Position numbers and translations under genes: made by a program | Shown: in pieces, positions 1 to 11,385 of the stretch | How positions within the stretch are numbered: the stretch's first letter is position 1 | Layout of the letters: every line of letters begins with the position of its first letter | The notes under the pieces: generated by a model | Told to the model about the DNA's origin: nothing | The model's database searches: none | Seen by the model: the letters and a program-made list of their open reading frames with translations, nothing else | Origin: Chara braunii | Taxonomy: Eukaryota > Streptophyta > Charophyceae > Charales > Characeae | Assembly: GCA_003427395.1 (NCBI GenBank) | Contig: BFEA01000615.1 | Span: 252,090-291,133 of the forward strand | Direction: 5' to 3' | DNA: 39,044 nt

Positions 1-27
1 CGCGCAGGCGAAGGCGCAGCGGGGGCA

Positions 28-28
28 G

Positions 29-59
<31 letters not shown>

Positions 60-1236
60 ACACACACACACACACACATATACACTATTTTTTATGTATA
101 AAAAAAAAATAATAATAATAATAAAAAATCCTTTCTTTTACAAATAATTAATAAACTGTGGGGACACACACACACGCACTCACGCACACACACAAAAACA
201 AAAAAAAAAAAAAAAAAAAAAAAAACCCTTTTAATTAAAATAGTTAAAAAAACGTAATTATGATAAGAATTATAAACCAGTAAAAATTATTACAAATACA
301 AAAAAATAAAAGATTGATGCACTCTCTTACAACCCCCCTTAATTATGAACTCACACACATACCTCCGGCCCTGAAATATGACCCTCGGCCTCAAACATAT
401 TCAGCACAAAGCTCAAAAACCTATATACCATTAGGGCCATCCCCCGTGTTTCCGTTATGGGTCAATGGACCCAGGGAAATCAAACCATACAAGCAAAGTT
501 AGCCAGATCTAGACTCACATGCTCAAAACTGAAACGTTTTTTTCCCGCCTCGACCCCAAACGACGCTATACCGAAACACTACCCGCATGGCACCACACCG
601 AAATGACACACCGCAATACAAACAAACAAGCTAACAAGACAAAACTCGCCGTAACGCTACCGCCCTCCACCATAGCCAGGCCATCTCCCAAGAACGACGA
701 CTGTACCCACACCACTGCACACGCTGACACACAAGAAAAGACAAAGGCGGAAGCAAACCCAGCTACCCCGACAGAGCTACGATAGCGTGAACACAACCCT
801 TACCTCTGGTAGAACCCCTCCAACCCTGCCCGTGGCCAAACAAGCATGCTCGCAGCTATGCAAATTGTACAACCATACCCCTTCTCCCCCGCCCCACAGA
901 AAACTTCTCCAGGTATGCATCTGAGTTTGTTCGCCCCCCTCCACGAAGGACTCCACCCCATCCTTGCCAAAATGATGCCACCTTTACCTCATACTACTCC
1001 ATCTCTATGCGATGTATTACAATTTATATTTTTGGCTTACTCACCACACACAACAACCGCCCTCAGAGACGGGTATGATCACTGCTATTGGCAAGCCTAC
1101 GCAGCACTACGCTCGTGCAGATCCTGCTGCCAAGCTCTCTCACTGTGCCCCTTCTCCTCCTCTATCAGTCCTTTCGAGGCATGCAACCTTACAGTTGAGC
1201 ATGTGCCTGGTTTTGGTGTGGCACGCGTACAGTGCC
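28..1236. repeat. Left copy of a ~1.2-kb direct repeat
   Basis: This stretch recurs in the same orientation at 37727-38912 with only scattered differences and small indels. It opens with a (CA)n microsatellite, passes through A-rich runs near 100-225, and then a C-rich unique part. The right copy is cut by an adapter sequence exactly where the left copy continues past 1236. The right copy keeps an open frame of 156 codons (37975-38445) that is broken here by a TAG near 500 and a homopolymer indel, so coding capacity is doubtful. It may be the terminal repeat or 5' end of the outer element. Confidence 0.85.
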
Positions 1237-2639
1237 CGGTCCGCTGAGCTTGCGTACAAGCTACCTGACTACCACGCTGCACGACCTCGTTACGAGCTAT
1301 GGCGGGTATTGGGGGCGGCTGACTCTCCAGCCGTACCATCCATGTCCTCTCAGGTATGGACCCCTAAGGCCCCCCCTTTTTTCCTTAACCAACGTTGCAT
1401 GACTCTATACCCTACACCCTCCTCCCACCCCTGACCCTAACAAGAGCCGATACTAAACTAATCCCCTCTGATGAGCTGCTGCGAGTGCTAGGTGGCAAAC
1501 AACGCGCTTTAGGGCGTGCACCCCCCCTATGGTTGGGTTTTCATACCCTTTCCTAACCACTACTAACCTAATATCTCTAACACTGATTAACCTGCTCCTT
1601 ACCTAATCTCTGCCTTGATGTCTCCCGTACCTAACTATCCCCCTTCCCTCTCTAACTTTGCACGATAACGACATGGTCTAGGTGTCCCATTCTTAATGGG
1701 ATGGTCGTGTTTTACACACACCCTCCACACACACTCCCGGATCTCTAATCCAGTCACCAAGCATGGGGTCGAATCCCCAACTCACTAGACCTAGTCAACA
1801 TCGTCACTTACCTTCCTTTCGTGCTAACCTTCGTACAGGAAGATCGGCCTAACCCTCTCCCCCTCCCCCTCCCCCCTCCCCCTATCCGCCCATTGCTGAT
1901 ATGCATTCAACCTTCGCTCCCAAATATAAATGCCGCCGTGCTTTGCGTATCTAAACATGAATCTGCATACGTATGTCCCCTCTGTTGTTGCTACTACACC
2001 TGTTATACACTAAGCATCGACTTCACTATCCCGATATGACTGAGTTATACGCCACAGATCTATGATCACAACACACTCTCTCTCATAAAATCTATCCTAC
2101 TAAGCCGCTAACACATCCACCCATCAACCCCTGACCAATACCCACACCACGTAAAATTCTCCTCACACATAGCCAACCATAGTCATCAGACATACTCCTA
2201 CTATCGCCATCCCTCAGTAAATCCCTAAACCCGTCCACTCCCCATAACAACGCACTCCTATCCCTACCATACATTATGATAAACCCTTGCCTTTCGGAGA
2301 TTTTCTTGCTGCAAACGATCACCCCAATTACTATCTTTCCCTTCGCATACAAGCTTCCACTCCACGTTCACAAAATAATACAACCACAAGTTTAATTAGC
2401 CCCTTCCAATACTATCTGCTACAACTTAAATATATACCTCCAGTCCTACTCCCCCGCCTAATACCAAAATACCATCGCAAAAAAACACTGATTTAACCAC
2501 AATGCCCCCATTACAGCGGTGAATGGACCAGTTAGAAAAACCATACCTCAAGAGTTAATTGATCGATATACAAATCTTTTCGAATTAAAACCTTCATCTG
2601 TGTGAGCCATTCGTCAAACTCCGGTATCGCAACCGCTAA
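1237..2639. other. Gene-free C-rich stretch
   Basis: I see no convincing gene here. The plus strand is C-rich with short pyrimidine tracts such as 1858-1887. Open frames are short, lack homology I can recognise and have no counterpart elsewhere in the window. A tRNA-like segment inside it is listed separately. Confidence 0.5.
1674..1791 (+). other. tRNA-like / Pol III internal promoter-like segment (possible tRNA pseudogene or SINE head)
   Basis: TGGTCTAGGTG at 1674-1684 fits the A-box consensus TRGYNNARNNG at every position. GGGTCGAATCC around 1767-1777 fits the B-box GGTTCGANNCC with one mismatch and lies in a T-arm-like hairpin. The 7-mers GGTCTAG (1675-1681) and CTAGACC (1785-1791) are perfect reverse complements. 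However, the A-to-B spacing of about 90 nt is too long for an ordinary tRNA, the D arm is not canonical, and the anticodon-like loop lacks the usual U33. A decayed tRNA-derived element is the best reading, with chance not excluded. Confidence 0.3.
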
Positions 2640-3440
2640 TGCTCTGACAACCAATACGCAGAAAATATATGTTCCTATGATAACTATAACTACAATCAAC
2701 CACGTCCTGACCATCCTCACTCACCTATGTGGTTTAGACACGCGGCTCGTGGCGTTGTTCATTTGTGCTTCACCCATTGATAAGTTATGCCCCTATTCTA
2801 AATTCCCACCTTAAGATACGTGGTATTGTCCCTTGCCTGCCAAAGATAATCCTCCACTCCTCTGGTATCACTACTACATATTTTTTATGGATTCATCCTG
2901 CTTTTTTCTGCGCTTTCTCCCCAATTTTTGTTAACTCCGTAGATAAGAACAACAACCATATAAACATAACCGCAACTTGCATTTCACCTACATAAAAATG
3001 TGAACGTAATAAACACAGCCTCAAACGACTGATACACCTGACCGTAAGTATATGTATGTGCTCCCACAATAATTCCTTCACTAATAACGACACAAGACAA
3101 GAACTCTCCTTCTTCCCTCCCATGCTGACAAGTCTTAATAAATACATTGCCCCACCAGATTTGCAATATTGTTCGAATGAAAAATCGCAATGTGACAAAC
3201 TACAGGCTTCTGTTAAAAAGCAAGTATAGTAATCATAATGATATGAAAATGAGCTTCTCATTAATTTATGAAGTGCAGTTTCTTGGGTTGTAACTTTTTG
3301 ATTTGATCGTTACCTTCCGACTTTTTCGTAAATTATGCAGATGTTGTCAGTGATTTTCATACGATGTTTGTCAAACGGTAGTATTTCTGTCCACTTTTGG
3401 GAACAGGGATTAAGTCTTGCGAAACAAAAAAATAACACCA
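2640..3440. repeat. Diverged ~1-kb tandem duplication, copy 1
   Basis: It shares long stretches with 3600-4460, for example GATACACCTGACCGTAAG at about 3031 and 4026 (offset about 995 bp), the blocks around 2920-2960 and 3895-3940 containing CCCCAATTTTT and AAGAACAACAACCAT, and GATTAAGTCTTG near 3410 and 4450. The copies have drifted strongly, with many indels and transitions. No conserved open frame spans them. Confidence 0.75.
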
Positions 3441-3599
3441 AAATGTAGTCGTAAAAACCGATATAAAAATAACTTAACTATGACATGATCTAAACATTTT
3501 TTTTTGCTCTCTCATTAGGTCTACCTTACCGCTAAAACATTGTCAATGCTTGCGCCCTCCGTAACTCTCAGATGAGAATCTGTTAATAGCACACTACAT

Positions 3600-4460
3600 A
3601 ACTTATTATACAGCGTTATGATCAAACGGTGATGTATATTCAACCTGATCCTAAAATTACCCTTGCTTACCCATACGGTTTGGCCACGCGGCACAAGGTC
3701 TTTTTCTTCATATCCGCTGGGATACACTCATAACCAGCTACGTGCCTATTCTAAAATCCCCATCATAAGATACGTCCTACTATCCCTCGCCCAATATTAC
3801 CCTCTTCACCTTCTCGGTTGCCAAAAATAATCCCCCGCTCCCCTGGTTTCATTTCTACTCTTACTTTACGGCATCATCCTGCTGCTTTATGCGTTTCCTC
3901 CCCAATTTTTTGCTCAACCTTTTCCACACATAAGAACAACAACCATACAAATATAAAAACATAACCACGATTGGCATATCGCTTGATAAAAAAATGCAAA
4001 CGTAGCAAACACAACCCCAAATGACTGATACACCTGACCGTAAGAACAGGACTACACTAATATCCCTCACTAAGTTATAAACTGAAAGATAATGCGAGAC
4101 GTGAACTCTCTTTCAATCCCGCTTCAAACCAATGCTAAATTCATAACGTCCCCACCATATATGCAATATTGCTCAAATGAAAAACCGAGGCTAGTGTAGT
4201 AATCACAATCATATGTTATTTTACGGAGCTCCGTGCCAATTTATGAGTACGTTTTCTTGTGTATAAATTTCTGATACGTTCCTAGATTTTGAGCTGTCCA
4301 TTCTACGTCCTTGATTTTTCGGTTTTTTTGTAAATCGTACAATTTTTTTCTTAAAGATAAAAAATGAAAAAAAGAAAGACGTCATGTCTTGTCAACAATC
4401 TTCATATGTGGTTCGTCAACTCTTTATTACTCATGCTTTGGCAATAAAGATTAAGTCTTG
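3600..4460. repeat. Diverged ~1-kb tandem duplication, copy 2
   Basis: This is the second copy of the segment at 2640-3440, in direct orientation. It has lost some blocks and gained others, including a second CCTCTTCACC stretch near 3810. Function is unknown and it looks non-coding. Confidence 0.75.
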
Positions 4461-5637
4461 TAGTCACCAATTAGTGGCATGACCATGACACTCCACAACT
4501 ATACATCCGTCTATGATCCCCGTTAAATTCTTGTAAATATGGATACATATTCTTTCATAGTCATAATACACACATTTTTTTTAAAAAATGTTTGTCTGAA
4601 ACCAATGTGCTATACGGAGGCAACTAATACGCCATATGAATACACATAGCTTCCCAGGATCACGTACACAAACATACAGCCTAATTATCCGTGGTGCACA
4701 ATTTTCCTTAAACCACCAGTACCTCCGAGCTTGTTTTTGCCGACCCTGATTTTCACTGCGCTCCGAGTTTTGCCGAGCCTGGGTCCCACTCCATTTCTTT
4801 ATGGTACTCTCACGGCAAGAACAAAAAAAAATAAAATAATAAAAGTTGTGGCCGTGAAAACTCAGAAAACAAGAAAAAGAAACAAAGCTCTGAGCGTGAT
4901 TGCAACTTTATTCATTCTCGGAAGTGTAAGTGTGAGTGTGCCCTCAGTGAGGGCATCTCAGCCCCGTGGCCAGGTTGTCAGATTTCAGAAACTCAAAAAA
5001 AAAAAAAAAAACGGACAAACATGGATTCGCCCGTGAAAATGGCAACATACAGTCCTGTAAGTGCCTGTGTGATCAGGGTTACAATCCTCTGAGGGAACAC
5101 AGCTCGAGCATACCATGAATTCAGATTGTCAGAGTCCAGAAAATGAAAACAAGAAGAAAAAAACGAAAACATGGATTCGACCTTGAAAACGGCTGGATAC
5201 ATCAGTATTACAATCATCTGAGGAAACAACACTAGAGCAGATCACGGATTCCGCCCTGCCTCGTTGGCAGGGTACTCATAACAAACAAATACAAAAGAAA
5301 AAAATAAAACAACAAGTTTGAGAATGTGACCGTCTTTGCTGTAAGATGCATGCAAGACTGTGAGGCTGTGTGAGCACGGTCTCCTAGACATCCCTGCTCG
5401 ACATCATTGCAGTACAAAGGCCCGTTTTTTTTTCCTTTCCCTTTCGTGCATGGGCAAAAAAAAAAAAACGACTTTTGGGACATTGTCGACCCTCTGTCCG
5501 ACCCCCGAAAAGTTCGGGTACTGGCCTGTATCACGTAATTTCCCAACACTCGGGAAGGTACTGGTGGTTTAAAAAACATTATCGCTTGAATCAAAAAAAT
5601 ACACAATACAATCCTTCTTAGCTGTCATAAAATAATA
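4461..5637. other. Non-coding stretch with a ~150-bp short tandem duplication
   Basis: No gene is supported. Within it, 4977-5045 and 5129-5195 are similar: both contain CAGA...AGAAA..., an A-rich run and then ACATGGATTCG..C.TGAAAA.GGC, with a period of about 150 bp. Several A-rich homopolymers (4995-5011, 5459-5468) make the open frames here unreliable. Confidence 0.5.
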
Positions 5638-6431
5638 CGTATATATAGGGTTACCGGCATTCGGGACGGGCCGAACGCCCGAACCCGAACGCCCGAACGT
5701 ACGGGACCCCTTGGGGAGGCGTTCGGCCGTTTCGGACGAACGCGGACCAAAAAAAAAAAAAAAAAAAAAAAAAACATTTTCAAAAACTTCCGAAACAAAA
5801 CTATGTTATGGCGAAACATAAACTAAACAACATTTGCCTGGGCACAACATCCAAATTCTTTACCAAATTTGAATTAAAAATCCAATACAGAAAATAAACA
5901 CTATGATAAAAATAAGAAAAAATAAAAAGAGAATTAAAATCAATGAATGTGCTAGCACCTTTTCCACACCGCCATCTCTGCCCTGAAAATTTACAGATAT
6001 GTAGTTTGCATTGACAAATGCCCTGAAAATTTAGAGATATGTAGTTTGCATAATCAATAACTCGTTAAAAAATTTTCAAAAAATAATAATTTTTTTTAGG
6101 TCCCGAAATAAAGTAAAAACAAAAAGTTAAAAGTAAAAAAAAACAAAATAGTGAGTGGGCGAGCACGTTTTGACACCCCCATCTTTGACAATTTTTAATG
6201 TTTTTTTGGCTTAGCAGAATGGCTTCAAAATAGTTAGGCATGTAGGTTACATCATAGAGAACCCACAAAAAACATTTCAGAAAAAAAAACTTATTTTTAG
6301 ACCCCAAAATAGTTTTTGGCGGGGGCCGAACCTGGAGGTGTTCGGCCCCCAAACGGGACCCCAAACGTCCGAACGTTCGGGGGCCAGCCCGGGGGCCCCC
6401 GAACGTTGGGTCAAGTAACCCTGCGTATATA
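5638..6431. mobile_element. Non-autonomous hAT-type DNA element with 8-bp target duplication
   Basis: The element proper is 5646-6423 (778 bp). It starts TAGGGTTAC and ends GTAACCCTG; the reverse complement of the end is CAGGGTTAC, so the 9-bp terminal inverted repeat differs only at the first base (T for C). It is flanked by identical 8-bp direct repeats CGTATATA at 5638-5645 and 6424-6431. TIRs of the CAGGG type with 8-bp duplications are the known signature of hAT elements. Subterminal regions (5655-5750 and 6310-6415) are GC-rich and packed with TTCGG/CCGAA motifs in opposite orientation. The interior is AT-rich, has a direct repeat of about 31 bp with period 40 (5981 and 6021) and no transposase frame, so it depends on an autonomous relative. 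A related end appears at 38951-39010. Confidence 0.85.
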
Positions 6432-6859
6432 TATAATTTATTAAAACGCAAATTATAAAAATAAAAAATAATTAAAAAATAAAAAATAAAATATAAAATA
6501 TAAAAATATAGGGTATGGGAAATATTATTTCTTATAGATAAAATAAAACAAATACGAACACAGTTTCTGAAAAAACAAAACCATAAACAAAAGATTTGCA
6601 TGTTCGGCTTCCAATAAACATAGATGACCTTCATCTTTGCAAAATACCACATGTATTCTTTACAGGCAGGAAAATGAAACCACACATCCAGCCAAATGCA
6701 ATCTTGAAAAAAATGATTGGCCTGCTAATTTCACACACAACTAAACGTTGCCCTGTTAATCCTGACCAACCACATGTCCACGCGTAATTCCCCATGGAGA
6801 TAGGGACGTCCGACCAAAGGCGCATCCAGTATCGCTTCCCATTCTGCTATCCCCGTCAT
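6432..6859. other. AT-rich gene-free stretch
   Basis: The sequence just after the hAT element is A/T-rich (6432-6540), followed by mixed sequence. I see no gene or repeat shared with the rest of the window. Confidence 0.5.
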
Positions 6860-7305
6860 TCAACCGTCATGCTCCGCAGCTATGACTGACAAAAGTAAAC
6901 GAACTATTCGCTCGATAATGTCTTCCCCCCTACCACGATAATTGTTCGGCACATCGTCATGTAACTTCGTCACAAAAACTGTTGCATCCCGTAAATCGTC
7001 ACCAACATAGCCTAAACCCAGCTCTAAACGCAACACCAACTCCCTATAGCATCCACCTCATACTGGCGATAGCCATGACGATTGACGGCCGCCACAAAGC
7101 CAAAATCACGATCCGGACGATAATCACGATGCTCTGACATCTCGTACACCACAATCGTACAACCCGCCACCTGTCCGCGATAGACCACCGTCGCTGCCAT
7201 AATTCGTAAAAAATACCGACCCTCTCCTCCCCTTGCTTCTACTTCTAAACACAACCTCTTTGTTGCTCCCCCTCTCCGCCCCTGCACCCTTGCACCCCCT
7301 CTCAA
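6860..7305 (-). pseudogene. Minus-strand coding relic of unknown function
   Basis: On the minus strand an open frame from 7305 runs to about 7024 and encodes a natural-looking segment (TVVYRGQVAGCTIVVYE, then a DYRPDRDFGFVAAVNRHGY stretch). Just before its stop the adjacent frame takes over without a gap, reads YRELVLRLELGLGYVGDD and continues through KLHDDVPNNYRGRGED to a TGA at 6860-6862. A single small indel near 7040-7060 would join them. The amino-acid composition is mixed and protein-like, unlike the low-complexity frames around it. I do not recognise the family. It could be a decayed host gene fragment or part of another transposon; no start or full-length boundary can be set. Confidence 0.35.
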
Positions 7306-7875
7306 GGATACTCACGATTGCATCCAATCATCCACCTCTAGCCAAATGCATGCCCTCCCCCAACCGGTCTCCGGATATTTTGCCTATGGTCACACGCCTT
7401 TTGATCTCTCCAAACCCCGTAAACGAAAGCTCACCCAAACCACAAACTCACCACCCACTGCTATATCTTATACAATCCACAGCCTTCCCACCCCCCGCCG
7501 TCGGTCTTTCCCCTCCACGTCACCAACCCAAGTTGCTCACGTCGAACCAACCCTGCTCGCAGAAAGTCTGGATTACGCAGCAGCCTTCGCCAGATCTATA
7601 GAACCCGCCCACTATGCCGCAATAATAACCTGTCCCAGCATGCCTTGCTTCCAATACCTACGCCCTTTTTATACTCTGCTATGATGACAACCCACACTCA
7701 CGCAACCTTGACATGCCGTAAGAAATTCCACAAACCAATGGTACGTAACAACAAACGATACACTCCATGCACTCCCCTCTTAAATACAAGACCCCACGAA
7801 TATATTGCTACTCCGCACGCTCTTGCAACCGCTCCTACCGTGCTCATGATACAAAAAAAGTTCCACGTATTATGT
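7306..7875. other. Gene-free C-rich stretch
   Basis: Overlapping plus-strand frames at 7233-7684 are C-rich and low complexity, and none resembles a known protein. I see nothing functional. Confidence 0.45.
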
Positions 7876-8095
7876 TTAAATATATATATATATATATATT
7901 TTTATATATATATATATAGATAGATAGATAAAAATAAAAAAATATATAAAAATAAATAATAAATAATAAAAATATATAAATATATATATATATATAATAA
8001 AATTTATAAAAAAATAAAAATAATGTATAAACATTTTAAAGACTGTAAAATTTAAAATCAAACATTAAAATAAAATAAAATAAAATAAAATAGAG
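7876..8095. repeat. AT-rich microsatellite cluster
   Basis: The cluster contains (TA)n at 7879-7916, GATA units at 7917-7930, further TA/AAATA tracts to 8000, and (AAAAT)n at about 8067-8090. It is simple-sequence DNA; open frames on either strand here are artefacts of composition. Confidence 0.9.
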
Positions 8096-8495
8096 AGCTC
8101 TACTTAACCCTCCGTAATAAATAACTAGAGCCCCCGCGCTCTCACCGCCACATAAAGGATATCAATTCGATTCCACAAACCAAAGTAACGAACCTAATGG
8201 ATACCCGCAACCGATACTGACAACCGACACACCCTTCCAATTGACCCCCCATTACGTGCTACCCAACCCGATACCTTACCACAAGAACATACGCATAATA
8301 CTGGTCTTCGCCGCGAAAGCAATTTTTAGGCAGATTGGCAACAAAAACCAACCTACGTACCCGTCAATAACAAACAACATTGTTTTCTGACGAACTGCCT
8401 GCCTTACCCAGATCACCATAAATAGGACTGGATGTCTGCAAAATACTAACCCCTTACGCACATGCAATATTGTGCAGGATCAAGACAATATCCAA

Positions 8496-10098
8496 ATGGG
8501 CTGGCATCCAGAACTGGTCGTTGCCATCAGACCATTCTCTACCCTCAAGCCACCCATCGTGCACTGTCAGATAGCCATGTTGGCTATTCCTGCAGAGGTT
8601 CTACTGCGCGTGCATCAGACCACTAATGGGCAGGACCCATTCCTAATAGAGAACCTCTCTTTTAGCGACTGGGCCACCATGGTGGCCGTATTGTAGACCA
8701 GACCCCTCGAACTCGACAACAAGATCAAAGAACTCGCCTCCAACATCACAAAGGCCTGCAAGAGGGCGGCCATCGAGAACAGAGAATTGGACCTCATCGT
8801 TGCCAAAACTGAGAAGATCATCATCGGCATCCACGGTTATGACTCCTCGCATCTGGACAGCACGGGACAAATCTCTACAAGAGAGAACACAAAAACCTTC
8901 ACAGAGACCTACATCAACAACATCTCGCTCACGCAAGCTGAACTAGAATACTTCAAAAGGAAGGAAGCAATGAGAAGAGACTGCGCCCATCTCGACGTTT
9001 CCACGACGCCTCGAGACACTAGCCACAAGTTCGGCAAAAACAGCCCCTTCCTACCACTTGCCTCAAACACGTGGACGAAAAAGGTTGTGCAACGTGTACA
9101 TAACCGACTATGGAAGTTGGCCACGTTTAACTATACCGCACCAATCAGTGTCGATGCCTACATGGCACTGGCTGGCCTGAGCAGTGCGGATATAGCAAAC
9201 TGCCGAACCGCGGCCAGGAATGCCACGATCCACTTCCCTGCCGGAAAAGTTGGATTGGACGCAGACTTCCCACCGATTTCCAAGCTGGAGAAAGGCAAAT
9301 GCCCGAAGAAGCCACTACTGCACCAGAAAGGAATCCCCAGGTTCCCATCAGATTTACTGGAGCTCAAGAAATTGTGGAACACTGGGAGACCCTTTCTCAA
9401 ATGTGCGTGCATCGGATGTGAGGTAAACTTCACATGGCTGGATCACATGCTCTGGTACGTCATCGGCAACCTTGACAAGCTGGATCCGCATGCACCCTCA
9501 GACAAGATCCAGATGCTCGAGTTTCAGGCCTTGCTGCGCACTTCATGGAGAAAGTCGATCCTTGCTCAGATCACGTTCCTCTTCATGAGAGACTACATGA
9601 TCAAGATTGTGCACCTCATCACGCAGAATAAGACAATTGCTGCTGAGGAGATCCTCCAATACGAAGACTTCAAGGACGTGCCGTTCGTACGCAAGTTCAT
9701 TGCATCTCTACTCCCCAATGCGGAAGGTATCCTGACACCAAACGCTGCCAGGAGGAACGGTACCGCCGACTACGAAGACAATTCGCTGCAAAGATGCCGC
9801 CAAATGCGACTAGGCACCCCCGTCCCATGCTCCCCTGCAACACACACACTGCTGACATCTCCCCTGCAACACACACACCGCTGACATCTCCCGCACCGCA
9901 ATCACTGTCTCCCACACACCTGCAAATCCGACTCCCACATCCACAACTGGTTCCATGGCCCCCACGGCTGCCCCCACCTCAACACCTGACACAATAACTT
10001 CCCAGTGCAAACACCCCACTATCACGCACCCCTCCACAACACAGCACACCTGGCACAGAACACATGCCACAATGCAATCACAGCACACAGCAACCCGC
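8496..10098 (+). pseudogene. ORF1 of the outer RT element, 5' part (interrupted)
   Basis: One frame runs from the ATG at 8496 to 9884, broken only by TAG at 8694-8696, where a Gln codon is a plausible origin. The encoded part (about 460 residues) includes helical charged stretches, a Cys-containing segment FLKCACIGCEVNFTW near 9400-9435, and then a Thr/Pro-rich tail. Around 9790-9830 the frame continues in another phase, has one TAA at 9995-9997, and stays open up to the LTR element at 10099. The same phase continues at 33142 once the insert and one target repeat are removed, so the ORF was split by the retrotransposon. I do not recognise the family. Its position upstream of an RT ORF suggests an ORF1/nucleic-acid-binding role, which is inference. 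A ~31-bp CA-rich minisatellite lies at 9833-9895. Confidence 0.5.
10095..10098. repeat. Target-site duplication CCGC, left
   Basis: CCGC immediately precedes the TG of the 5' LTR and is repeated at 33138-33141 directly after the CA end of the 3' LTR. At four bases it is short, but its placement at both exact LTR ends supports a genuine insertion. Confidence 0.7.
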
Positions 10099-11385
10099 TG
10101 TTGGGCAGCTGCCTACCAGCCGAGGGCCTGTCCTTTGGAATATGGAATATTTTTTCTTTTCCTTTTCTGTTTTTTGTGTTGGTTTGACGTTTGCATGCTT
10201 GTGGATGTGATGATTGTAAGTGTCTTTGGGCATCCGGATCTTTGTTCTAACCCTTTGGATTGGCTGAAGTGACGGTACGAACCTTGGTCGCGAACGGGCT
10301 CGGGCGGATCCCAGAAGATCGGAGTTTTTTTTTGTGTACAAGGCAGCAGTTGCAAGGGAGACAAGAGCGCGTCAGAACGGGCCTTGGTCGGACTTGAAAC
10401 GAAGAACCAGTGAAGGCACTAGACCTCGGTTGCGAATGACCGCCGGCCTACCTCGGGTGCACGTGGCGGGATTTGCTTGCGCTACGGTACCGAAAGATCG
10501 GGAGGGATGCCACGGCCATCGCCATGCGAAACGGCAACGCTATTCTGATACGGCGACCGCCCAAATCATACGAAGGGGCCGGGGCGTGTCGGCTGTATGA
10601 AAAGGCCGGTCGGGCAGACGGGAGCCAGCGGCAAACGGGTCGGGGCCTCCTCATGAGGATCGCTGTGAAAAGAGAGAATGGTGATCTGGGACAGCGCTAA
10701 CAGCCGAGGAAGGGGGCAAGACGACATAAGGAGGCACCGGCGGGACCCTCGAGCCGCTGGCTCCACCAGGGTGCTCAGCTGAGAATCGGAGGTAAGTTGG
10801 GGACCACTATTGGCATATGGGAGAAGTGGAAGGTGGCTTTACGCTTCGACAAAACGCCGATGGGGAGCGGGATCCGAGGCAGGCCAAGCAAGGAAGGAGG
10901 AACGTCAACCGACCGGTTGCCTGGTGGAGGAAAGAGTGGGGCGCATCTTCCAATCCGGGAGGAAAGGGAAACGGCATTGGGGATTGGAAAAGAAGGAGGA
11001 GAGGAGGATCGAAGGGGTCCTGAGCGGGCCCCGTGGAAGGGGAAAGAAAGAAGCAAGGGGCGTTCTGAGGATTGGGAGGGGGAGGAGCTAGGGAGGCTGT
11101 GAGAAAAGGCAAGGAGGGCCATGTCCTGCAGCAGAAGGTACCCAGACCAGGAGAGCGGCCAGAGCCATTGGTCGAAACGGGCTCAGAGAAAACAAGAGGA
11201 GGAGAAACGACGTCCGACTGTTCGCTTGGGCGGGAGCGGACAGAAGCACGGATGGTCTGCAGACGGGTCATCGAGGTCGCGGGTCCGGCCCATGCTAGTG
11301 ATCGATCTGACTTCAAGAAGAGGGGCGAATGCTATGAGAGGGATCCAACGACAAGAGAAAGCGCGAATCCTATTGGAAGTTGAGA

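Noticed and set aside
5232-5606. Minus-strand ORF of 124 codons
   Set aside because: It runs through A/T homopolymers with Phe-rich low-complexity output, and there is no homologue I recognise.
7876-8061. Open frames over the AT microsatellite
   Set aside because: They encode only Ile/Tyr/Phe/Lys runs from simple sequence.
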